A stretch of 6,839 nucleotides of DNA from Betaproteobacteria bacterium (GTDB lineage: Bacteria > Pseudomonadota > Gammaproteobacteria > Burkholderiales > Burkholderiaceae_D). The notes under the pieces are model-generated. The model was given only the letters and a program-made list of their open reading frames with translations, did no database searches and was not told where the DNA came from. The position numbers and the translations under genes were made by a program. The number at the start of each line of letters is the position of its first letter. Within the stretch, counting starts at the first letter, position 1. The stretch is taken from the NCBI GenBank assembly GCA_015655165.1, contig JAATFN010000357.1:1-6839 (forward strand). The letters run 5' to 3'. Positions 1 through 5,835 of the stretch are shown here, piece by piece.

Positions 1-123
1 CCAAAGAGAAATCACAATGTGACGCCGTATGAGTCGTATCAACAAGAGAGCAAAATTTCGAATTTAAATACTTTATCCGATAAGGATAAACCGATTGATG
101 AATCAAAATTTAAACGGTTCTAA
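1..123 (+). CDS. 3' end of an unidentified protein, possibly a chemoreceptor (MCP) tail
   Basis: Frame 1 is open from the window edge to a TAA at 121-123, giving the last 40 residues of a protein that begins outside the window. The visible part is very polar (many Lys, Asp, Ser, Asn and Gln), has no hydrophobic segment and looks disordered. It ends in KFKRF. Chemoreceptors often end in a flexible linker plus a pentapeptide with two aromatic residues (NWETF in E. coli Tar) that docks CheR. The last five residues fit only the loose aromatic-x-x-aromatic pattern. The position just upstream of cheW, cheR and cheD suits a chemoreceptor, but no signature of the MCP signalling domain is visible, so the identity is inferred from context. 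The gap to cheW is 50 bases, and I see no convincing terminator or sigma-70 promoter in it. Confidence 0.5.
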   Translation, partial: PKRNHNVTPYESYQQESKISNLNTLSDKDKPIDESKFKRF

Positions 124-173
124 AGCGTGTTTGTTAATGATCTAAGCACTGATCACATTTACAGATAATTGCT

Positions 174-701
174 ATGGATAAAAAAAATACAGAAGAAAAC
201 GGGGTTGCCACTAAGCAGTTTCTGACATTTTACATTGGAGAAGAATTGTTTGCGATTGCAGTCGGTGACATTCGTGAAGTGATCGAATATGGCAGATTAA
301 CTGATGTGCCGATGATGCCTGCATTTCTAAGAGGCGTAACGAATTTGCGTGGTTCCGTGATTCCTGTTTTGGATTTGTCAGTACGGTTTGGTCGTGCAGT
401 AACACAAGAGAAAAAACGTACATGTATTGTGATTGTAGAAGTACAGCATGAAGCTCAATTGCTTGTTATTGGCGTGATTGTTGATGCTGTCAATAGTGTT
501 GTCGCAGTAGAAGACAATCAGATCGAAGACAGGCCATCGTTTGGGGCAAATATTCGCAGCGACTTTATACAGGCAATGTTGAACATTAAAGATAGATTCA
601 TTATTGCGTTAGATGTGGAAAAAGTATTATCGGTCGATGAAATCGTCGATCTAGTTGGTTTATCGGTGAATGATGGTCGCATGATGGCAGCAAAGGAGTA
701 A
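174..701 (+). CDS. cheW: CheW chemotaxis coupling protein
   Basis: This 175-residue protein is a single CheW domain. Such proteins bridge chemoreceptors and the histidine kinase CheA in cytoplasmic signalling arrays. After a short polar N-terminus the domain starts with a FLTFYIGEELFAI strand (about residues 16-28), then DIREVIEY (32-39). The family core NLRGSVIPVLDL lies at 57-68, and its Arg59 matches the conserved receptor-contact arginine. A late FIIALDVEKVLS strand follows (142-153). The length is normal for CheW (about 150-175). There is no CheA or receiver domain, so it is a CheW and not a CheV. The ATG at 174 has a weak Shine-Dalgarno sequence, which suggests cotranscription or coupling with the gene upstream rather than strong independent initiation. 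cheR follows after 20 bases. It could serve a dedicated non-flagellar array rather than the flagellar one; the sequence does not decide this. Confidence 0.95.
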   Translation: MDKKNTEENGVATKQFLTFYIGEELFAIAVGDIREVIEYGRLTDVPMMPAFLRGVTNLRGSVIPVLDLSVRFGRAVTQEKKRTCIVIVEVQHEAQLLVIGVIVDAVNSVVAVEDNQIEDRPSFGANIRSDFIQAMLNIKDRFIIALDVEKVLSVDEIVDLVGLSVNDGRMMAAKE

Positions 702-706
702 TCAAT

Positions 707-714
707 AAGGAGGG
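707..714 (+). promoter_or_regulatory. Strong Shine-Dalgarno sequence setting the cheR start
   Basis: AAGGAGGG lies between cheW and cheR. An in-frame GTG at 716 would be only 2 bases after the AAGGAGG core, whereas the ATG at 722 is 8 bases away. The ATG at 722 is therefore the likely start. Confidence 0.8.
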
Positions 715-721
715 CGTGCAA

Positions 722-1540
722 ATGCAGCACGACAAAGCGCTGGTTATTAGTGATGATGACATGCTTTTATTTCAACGTTTCTTTAAAATATGCATTGGCG
801 TGTATCTTCCTTTATCCAAAAAATCATTGTTGTGCAATCGGTTGTCGTCACGTGTTCAGGCACTGGGATTGACGAGTATGAAAGAGTATTACGAACTGTT
901 GATTGATTCGCAATCTACAGAAGAGCGACAGATCGTCTTTGATCTAATGACGACAAACGAGACATCTTTTTTTCGGGAAGAAAATCATTTTGTCTATTTG
1001 CGAAAGAAAATACTGCCGACATTTTCAAAAAATGCCCAGATCAAGGTTTGGAGCGCAGCCAGTTCGACAGGAGAGGAAGCTTACTCGTTGGCAATGTTGT
1101 TAGATGATGTCGTCGATAGCGAACATTGGCAGGTCTTGGGGTCCGATATTAGCCAGCGTGTGTTGGTATTTGCCCAAAGAGCCCTGTATCCAATGAATAA
1201 ATGCAATAAAATCAATGCACAGTATTTAAATAAATATTGCTTATGTGGAACAGGTGAGTATGAAGGCTATTTCCTCATACACCAACATATTAGGCAGCAT
1301 GTACATTTTGCGAAAATCAATTTGCTGGATGTCGAGCACGAGGTAAAACAAACGTTCGATATCATTTTCTTGCGCAACGTCACGATTTATTTTGATGAAA
1401 TCACCAAAGCGCAAGTGATACGTTCAGTGCTGGGGAAATTAAAGCCTGGCGGCTATTTGGTCGTCGGTCCTTCCGAGACTTTGCATGGCATGTATGAAGG
1501 CTTGGAAGTATGTGCGCCATCTATTTACAGGCGACTGTGA
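722..1540 (+). CDS. cheR: CheR chemoreceptor glutamate O-methyltransferase
   Basis: CheR uses S-adenosylmethionine to methylate specific glutamates on chemoreceptors, the adaptation step of chemotaxis. With the ATG at 722 the protein has 272 residues, the usual CheR length; a GTG at 716 would add two residues but sits too close to the ribosome site. An N-terminal helical domain is followed by TTNETSFFRE (77-86), the family hallmark. The SAM-binding loop SAASSTGEEAYSL is at 111-123, and GSDIS at 140-144 supplies the acidic residue expected to bind the ribose. The receptor-binding beta subdomain includes CGTGEYEGYF. FDIIFLRNVTIYFD at 212-225 matches the family FDxIFCRNVxIYFD, with Leu in place of the usual Cys. 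LKPGGYLVVGPSETL follows near the C-terminus. No tetratricopeptide repeats are attached, so it is the short form. The stop overlaps the cheD start by one base. Confidence 0.95.
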   Translation: MQHDKALVISDDDMLLFQRFFKICIGVYLPLSKKSLLCNRLSSRVQALGLTSMKEYYELLIDSQSTEERQIVFDLMTTNETSFFREENHFVYLRKKILPTFSKNAQIKVWSAASSTGEEAYSLAMLLDDVVDSEHWQVLGSDISQRVLVFAQRALYPMNKCNKINAQYLNKYCLCGTGEYEGYFLIHQHIRQHVHFAKINLLDVEHEVKQTFDIIFLRNVTIYFDEITKAQVIRSVLGKLKPGGYLVVGPSETLHGMYEGLEVCAPSIYRRL

Positions 1541-2028
1541 TGACGCAGAGAATCTTTGTGAATCCAGGCGGTATTTATTTCGGGAGTGGTGACTTCCACA
1601 TAGAAACGCTCTTAGGTTCATGCGTTGCGATTATTTACTGGCATCCCGAAAAAAAAATCGGTGGGTTGTGCCATTATCTTCTGCCAACACGTACTAGAAG
1701 GTCGGCTATTGCCGATGAACTGGATGGCCGCTATGGAGAAGAGGCACTGTTGCAAATAGTGAACCAAATACAGATCATTGGTACTAACCTCACAGAATAT
1801 ATTGTGAAGGTATTTGGCGGTGGGCGTATGTTGAATTTACCGGCAACATCAACAAGGGTCGGGGTTGAGAATGCACGTTTTGCGCTAGATGTGTTGAATA
1901 AATATGGTGTACCAGTTGTTTCCCAGGATATTACAGGAGATGGTTATCGTTATTTACGATTCGATTTGTTAACCGGGGATGTCTGGGTGAGGCGTGGCTA
2001 TACTGTGATGGACGAGATGAAAATCTAG
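1540..2028 (+). CDS. cheD: CheD chemoreceptor glutamine deamidase
   Basis: CheD deamidates glutamines on chemoreceptors to glutamates, creating CheR sites. In Bacillus it also works with CheC and CheY-P in adaptation. Starting at ATG 1540 the protein has 162 residues, normal for CheD. The catalytic Cys28 sits in LLGSC (24-28) and the catalytic His45 in GGLCHYLLP (41-49), with the usual spacing of about 17 residues. KVFGGGRML and VGVENARFA, typical of the later fold, follow. An in-frame ATG at 1510 would add ten residues (MCAIYLQATV) unlike a CheD N-terminus and would overlap cheR by 31 bases. The ATG at 1540 gives the common TGATG stop/start overlap and a normal MxQRIFVNPG start, so I prefer it. 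The Shine-Dalgarno is weak, which fits coupling to cheR. No cheC, cheB or cheY is visible nearby. Confidence 0.94.
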   Translation: MTQRIFVNPGGIYFGSGDFHIETLLGSCVAIIYWHPEKKIGGLCHYLLPTRTRRSAIADELDGRYGEEALLQIVNQIQIIGTNLTEYIVKVFGGGRMLNLPATSTRVGVENARFALDVLNKYGVPVVSQDITGDGYRYLRFDLLTGDVWVRRGYTVMDEMKI

Positions 2029-2062
2029 CGATTGGATACGATATCTGATATTTCCTCCACAT

Positions 2063-2067
2063 GAGGG
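2063..2067 (+). promoter_or_regulatory. Shine-Dalgarno of the REC-EAL gene, inside a small possible hairpin
   Basis: GAGGG lies 7 bases before the ATG at 2075, a good ribosome binding site. CCTC at 2054-2057 is complementary to GAGG at 2063-2066 with a 5-base loop (plus a possible T-G pair outside), so a weak stem could partly hide the site. The ribosome site is well supported; any regulation by the stem is speculative. Confidence 0.6.
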
Positions 2068-2074
2068 TACCGAC

Positions 2075-3292
2075 ATGTTCGATAAGATTGATTCGATTTT
2101 GGTCGTTGACGACAGTACTGTACAAAGACAGCATGCTGTGTCGCTGATACAGGCACTAGGTGCCAAGTCGTTGCATGAAGCCGGAAATGGGCAGGAAGTA
2201 CTGGCCTTGCTGACAAAAATGGATGTTTTGCCTGCATTGATGATATTGGATCTGGAGATGCCAGACATGGATGGGGTGGAGTTATTACAGCATTTGCAAA
2301 AGCATGCCATTCATATTCCTGTGATTATTTTGTCAAGCCGCGAAGCATCTTTATTAAGTTCGATCGATGCCATGGTTAAAAATACCGGTATGCGCGTATT
2401 GGCGATTGTTCCTAAGCCGTTGAATGAAGAAAAGTTGCGCCAGGCGATGAAATTCTACAGTGACAAACCTGTTCAACCAGCACAAAAAAAGGCGGCACAG
2501 ATGCCGCTCACAGAAAAAGAACTGGGGAAAATGCTTAAAGAGAAAGCATTAGTTGCCTATTTTCAACCTAAAGTCGATATGAAAACCGGCATGTTAAAAG
2601 GGGTTGAGGCTTTGGCACGCATTCAACATGACAAACTGGGCTTTGTCTCTCCGGATCGTTTTATTCCAGTTGCTGAAAAAAGCGGGTTGATCCATGAATT
2701 GACATTACAAATGCTGGAGCAGGCAATGTCGCAATGTGCGATCTGGAATGCACGGGGGCTGGTATTAAAAGTTGCGATTAACTTGTCAGCGCTGTCACTT
2801 GATATTCCTGACTTCATTGATAAAATCATGGCGATTCAGGCAAAGCATGGTGTGCAGGCAGATCAGTTTGTGTTTGAAATCACGGAAAGTTCAGTGGTAT
2901 CGAATGTCGGCAATACGTTGGCTATGCTGGCAAGATTGCGTTTGAAGGGCTTTGGCCTATCGATTGATGACTATGGTACCGGGTTTTCTTCCATGCAGCA
3001 GTTAGCCATGATTCCATTCACAGAATTGAAAGTTGACCGCTCCTTTGTCGATGGCGCCCATGAAAAACAGAACTTGCGTGTGATTTTACAGTCCGCACTT
3101 GAAATGGCCCAACGCCTGTCGTTGGTTAGTGTGGCAGAAGGCATAGAGACAATGGCGGACTGGCGCTTGCTGCAGGATTTTAATTGTGTGGTCGGGCAGG
3201 GTTTTTTGATCGGCAAACCGATGAAGGCCAATGATCTACCTGTCTGGTTGAAGGAGCATCACCGTCGCTTGCCAGAATTGCGCGCGCTTTAA
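2075..3292 (+). CDS. RocR-like response regulator with EAL cyclic di-GMP phosphodiesterase domain
   Basis: This 405-residue cytoplasmic protein joins an N-terminal receiver domain (about 1-125) to an EAL domain (about 145-395). EAL domains hydrolyse the second messenger c-di-GMP to pGpG and favour motility over biofilm. The receiver has the acidic pair Asp12-Asp13, phosphoacceptor Asp59 in LDLEMPDMDG, Ser87 and Lys114 in PKPLN, so it looks phosphorylatable. In the EAL domain I see Glu178 (EAL), Asn236 (INLS), Glu268 and Glu271 (FEITES), Asp298-Asp299 (DDYGTG), Lys319 (LKVDRSF), Glu355 and Glu358 (AEGIE) and Gln375 (GQGF). From memory, each is three positions after its counterpart in P. aeruginosa RocR (392 residues), so the EAL domain is probably active. 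There is no GGDEF, DNA-binding or membrane segment. The gene starts 46 bases after cheD, with a good ribosome site, and ends the cluster. The partner kinase is not in view; a CheA is an inference from context. Confidence 0.93.
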   Translation: MFDKIDSILVVDDSTVQRQHAVSLIQALGAKSLHEAGNGQEVLALLTKMDVLPALMILDLEMPDMDGVELLQHLQKHAIHIPVIILSSREASLLSSIDAMVKNTGMRVLAIVPKPLNEEKLRQAMKFYSDKPVQPAQKKAAQMPLTEKELGKMLKEKALVAYFQPKVDMKTGMLKGVEALARIQHDKLGFVSPDRFIPVAEKSGLIHELTLQMLEQAMSQCAIWNARGLVLKVAINLSALSLDIPDFIDKIMAIQAKHGVQADQFVFEITESSVVSNVGNTLAMLARLRLKGFGLSIDDYGTGFSSMQQLAMIPFTELKVDRSFVDGAHEKQNLRVILQSALEMAQRLSLVSVAEGIETMADWRLLQDFNCVVGQGFLIGKPMKANDLPVWLKEHHRRLPELRAL

Positions 3293-3302
3293 TAGATCAA
3301 AT

Positions 3303-3791
3303 TTACACGGCAAGACGGGTGATTGCCTGATCGGCGAGCTTATTGAGCATTGTTTGCAATGGCAGATGATCAGGCAGTGTGATCTGCGGATCGATTTCCA
3401 GTAATGGTACCAATACGAATGCGCGTTGTGTCATGCGCGGATGAGGTATGTCTAGCCGGGTATCATGGATTGTATCGTGGCCGTATAGCAATATATCAAG
3501 ATCCAGCGTACGTGGAGCATGATGATAAGGTCGAGTACGACCATGCACCAATTCGATATGCTGTAAGGCATCTAACAAAGCGTGGGCATCTAATGCCGTG
3601 CTGATTTTTGCCACAGCATTGATGTAGTCGTCACCTGCAGCATCAATCGGGGCTGTACGATAAAAAGATGAGTACGCGACGACATTGATTGCAGTATGAT
3701 TGCCCAGCGCTGCCAGAGCATGTTCTATGTTTGCACGGGCGTTTCCAAGATTGCTGCCGATACCGATATAGGCAATGACATCGATACTCAT
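3303..3791 (-). CDS. folK: 2-amino-4-hydroxy-6-hydroxymethyldihydropteridine pyrophosphokinase (HPPK)
   Basis: FolK transfers pyrophosphate from ATP to 6-hydroxymethyl-7,8-dihydropterin, making the substrate that dihydropteroate synthase joins to p-aminobenzoate in folate synthesis. The 162-residue protein is standard HPPK length. It shows IGIGSNLGN (9-17), SSFYRTAPI (41-49) near the pterin pocket, HGRTR (83-87), and the signature PRTLDLDILLYG (93-104), whose Asp97 and Asp99 bind the two magnesium ions. IPHPRMTQRAFVLVPLLEI (115-133) completes the family pattern. The ATG overlaps the pcnB stop as ATGA (4 bases), and AAGGG lies about 5 bases upstream within pcnB, so it is probably translated by coupling. 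It is the last gene of the minus-strand operon and ends 10 bases from the stop of the convergent REC-EAL gene. Confidence 0.97.
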   Translation of the reverse strand: MSIDVIAYIGIGSNLGNARANIEHALAALGNHTAINVVAYSSFYRTAPIDAAGDDYINAVAKISTALDAHALLDALQHIELVHGRTRPYHHAPRTLDLDILLYGHDTIHDTRLDIPHPRMTQRAFVLVPLLEIDPQITLPDHLPLQTMLNKLADQAITRLAV

Positions 3792-5158
3792 GCCGGCCCT
3801 TGTGGATTCGGCTTGAAGGCGACAATATTTTTACGCTTGCGGTTCGTGCGACGCCGGCGTGTTTTAGGTGTGGTATCCGGTGAGGTATTACTGGTATTGG
3901 ATAATAATGCTTCGCGTGTTGATGCGTCGCCGTTCATAAATTCTGTCCACCATTCGCCTAACGCCTCATCTGCTTCACCGGCAGCACAGCGCAGCAATAG
4001 AAAATCATAACCTGCACGCATTCTGGGATGCTCGAGCATTTTATAAGGTGACTTGCCAATACGGCGCTCAAAACGGGGCTGCATGGACCAGATGTCACGC
4101 ATATCCGATGTAATCTTCCTTTGAAGAGCCAGTTTTTCGGTTTGTTTATTCAGTATGTCGTCAGCCGCAGCATGCAGGGCAGGGATGGGGTATTCACCTT
4201 TTTCCTGATAATACGCCCACTTCTGATTGACTTGATGCCATAAGAGCGATGCAAATAAAAAGCCTGGTGAAATCGGTTTGCCTTGCCTGACACGTTCGTC
4301 GGTATTCGATAATGCCAACGTGATAAATTTCTCACCGTTAGGTTGTTCCAGTACGACATCCAGCAAGGGTAATAATCCGTGATGTAAACCTTGTTGGCGC
4401 AGTTGTTGCAAACAGGCTAGCGCATGCCCGCTCATCAACAGTTTGAGCATTTCATCGAAAATACGTGCCGTTGGTACATTGTCGATCAAGGATGCCATCG
4501 TTGCAATCGGTGCACTGGTTGCAGGATCGATGTTGAACTTGAGTTTTGCGGCAAACCGGACGACACGTAACATACGTACTGGATCTTCGCGGTAGCGTTC
4601 TTCCGGCACACCAATCATACGTAAGGTTTTAGCACGGATGTCGGCGACGCCACCATGGTAATCGAGTACTGTTTGTGTTGCAGGATCATAGTACATTGCA
4701 TTGATGGTAAAGTCGCGTCGCGCAGCATCTTCATGCTGTTTGCCAAATGTATTGTCGCGTAGAATGCGTCCGTGTTCATCTTTTTGGGCGGTGTTTTCAG
4801 CGCCGCTGCGAAATGTTGTGACTTCGATTAGGTCTTGGCCGAACATGACGTGTACGATCTGGAAACGACGACCGATAATAAAGGCACGACGAAACAGGCG
4901 CTTGATTTCTTCGGGTGTCGCATTGGTTGCCACATCAAAATCTTTCGGTTTGACCGATAACATCAAGTCACGCACTGCACCACCGACGATGAATGCTTTA
5001 AAACCCGCTTTTTGCAGGGTTTGTGTGACACGTATGGCATTACCCGATACGTGCTTGGGATCGATTTTATGTTGCTTGGGGCCGAGGACGACAGGTTTGG
5101 TGGAATTAGCGTTGCTACTATTTTTCCCCAAGATGGTGAGCAGGAATTTTTTAATCAT
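3788..5158 (-). CDS. pcnB: Poly(A) polymerase I
   Basis: PcnB adds 3' poly(A) tails to RNAs, which marks them for decay; in E. coli it also controls plasmid copy number through antisense RNA turnover. The 456 residues match the family (E. coli about 465). The class II nucleotidyltransferase core has VGGAVRDLML (58-67) and the metal-binding pair Asp73 and Asp75 in KDFDVATNATP. FIIGRRFQIVHVMFG (93-107) fits the signature that separates bacterial poly(A) polymerases from CCA-adding enzymes. RRDFTINAM (147-155) and the RNA-binding-domain start EDPVRMLRVVRFAAKL (191-206) follow. The very basic C-terminal tail (about 432-443, nearly all Lys and Arg) is typical of PcnB and probably binds RNA. The start overlaps the upstream HAD gene as TAATG (1 base), and the stop overlaps folK as ATGA. 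CCA transferase is the main alternative, but the signature and tail argue against it. Confidence 0.96.
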   Translation of the reverse strand: MIKKFLLTILGKNSSNANSTKPVVLGPKQHKIDPKHVSGNAIRVTQTLQKAGFKAFIVGGAVRDLMLSVKPKDFDVATNATPEEIKRLFRRAFIIGRRFQIVHVMFGQDLIEVTTFRSGAENTAQKDEHGRILRDNTFGKQHEDAARRDFTINAMYYDPATQTVLDYHGGVADIRAKTLRMIGVPEERYREDPVRMLRVVRFAAKLKFNIDPATSAPIATMASLIDNVPTARIFDEMLKLLMSGHALACLQQLRQQGLHHGLLPLLDVVLEQPNGEKFITLALSNTDERVRQGKPISPGFLFASLLWHQVNQKWAYYQEKGEYPIPALHAAADDILNKQTEKLALQRKITSDMRDIWSMQPRFERRIGKSPYKMLEHPRMRAGYDFLLLRCAAGEADEALGEWWTEFMNGDASTREALLSNTSNTSPDTTPKTRRRRTNRKRKNIVAFKPNPQGPA

Positions 5159-5835
5159 TAAGACGGTACGTCAAATAAATTCAGGATAGGCCAGCCTTGA
5201 GCAAGTGCATGTGCTTTGAGCTTTTCACTGGGGTTGGTCGCAACAGGATGCGAGACATAGGAAAGCAATGGTAAATCTGTTGGCGAATCACTATAAAAAT
5301 AAACGCGTCCAAAATCTGCCATGGTTTTACCCATGCCAGCTAACCATTGATTTGTGTGGGTGACCTTGCCAGGCCCTTGTGTCGGTGTGCCAGAGATTTT
5401 TCCAGTGAAATTACCTTCCGGGGTTAATTCAGGTTGCGCTGCAATCAAATGCGCCACATCAAACAATGGCGCAATGGGTTCTGTCACAAAACTATTGGTT
5501 GCCGTCACAATGGCGACTAAATCTCCGGCATCGATATGACGTCTTACCAGTTGCTTGGCAGATGGGGTGATATGTGGCGTGATGATGTCACGTATATATG
5601 CATCACGCCATACATCAAGCTGTGTACGAGGAAATTGCGATAGATGACCAAAAATAAATTCGAGATATTTGACCGGATCTAATGTGCCAGCCTGATAGCG
5701 GGCAAACCATTCGTCATTACTCTTTCTCAGTGCAATTGCATCAACAGCACCGGTGTTTGCAAAAAACTCGCCCCATGCGTGATCGGAATCGATTGGCAAG
5801 AGTGTATGGTCTAAATCAAATAATGCGAGATTCAT
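5158..5835 (-). CDS. HAD-superfamily IB hydrolase (SerB-like phosphatase), substrate unknown
   Basis: This 225-residue soluble protein carries all four HAD phosphatase motifs: FDLDHTLL with nucleophile Asp7 and acid/base Asp9, Thr111 in IVTATNSF (motif II), Lys157 in GPGKVTHTNQWL (motif III) and YSDSPTDLPLL with Asp183 and Asp187 (motif IV, metal binding). The segment between motifs I and II is a helical cap of the subfamily IB type, as in phosphoserine phosphatase SerB. Relatives in this position are annotated variously as SerB-like, histidinol-phosphatase or plain HAD hydrolases. The sequence does not fix the substrate, so I give no symbol. Its ATG overlaps the hda stop as ATGA, and its TAA overlaps the pcnB ATG by one base, placing it between a replication regulator and an RNA-modifying enzyme in one transcript. 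Confidence 0.92.
   Translation of the reverse strand: MNLALFDLDHTLLPIDSDHAWGEFFANTGAVDAIALRKSNDEWFARYQAGTLDPVKYLEFIFGHLSQFPRTQLDVWRDAYIRDIITPHITPSAKQLVRRHIDAGDLVAIVTATNSFVTEPIAPLFDVAHLIAAQPELTPEGNFTGKISGTPTQGPGKVTHTNQWLAGMGKTMADFGRVYFYSDSPTDLPLLSYVSHPVATNPSEKLKAHALAQGWPILNLFDVPS

Noticed and set aside
76..83. TCCGATAA resembling the -10 element of flagellar sigma-28 promoters (GCCGATAA)
   Set aside because: The correctly spaced -35 region (57-64) does not match TAAAGTTT. A better match at 51-58 is six bases too far upstream, so the pair is not credible.
72..90. Perfect inverted repeat TTTATCC / GGATAAA with a 5-base loop inside the end of the upstream gene
   Set aside because: A 7-base stem with a short loop is expected about twice by chance in a window this size, it lies within coding sequence, and no T tract follows, so it is not a convincing terminator or operator.
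138..155. Repeated TGATC motifs before cheW
   Set aside because: Only five to six bases each and built on a GATC palindrome; too short to call an operator.
131..170. Possible sigma-70 promoter for cheW (TTGTTA at 131, GATAAT at 164)
   Set aside because: The spacer is 27 bases rather than about 17, and transcription would begin at or after the cheW start codon.
3309..3327. GGCAA/TTGCC hairpin near the folK stop as a terminator
   Set aside because: It has five pairs and a 9-base loop, lies inside folK codons and lacks a T run on either strand.
3788..5158. CCA tRNA nucleotidyltransferase instead of poly(A) polymerase
   Set aside because: The GRRFQIVHV signature and the Lys/Arg-rich C-terminal tail are those of PcnB, and no HD domain is seen.
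4701..5189. Long plus-strand open frame opposite pcnB
   Set aside because: It is antisense to a well-supported gene, its translation has no recognisable domain, and its composition looks like a shadow of pcnB.
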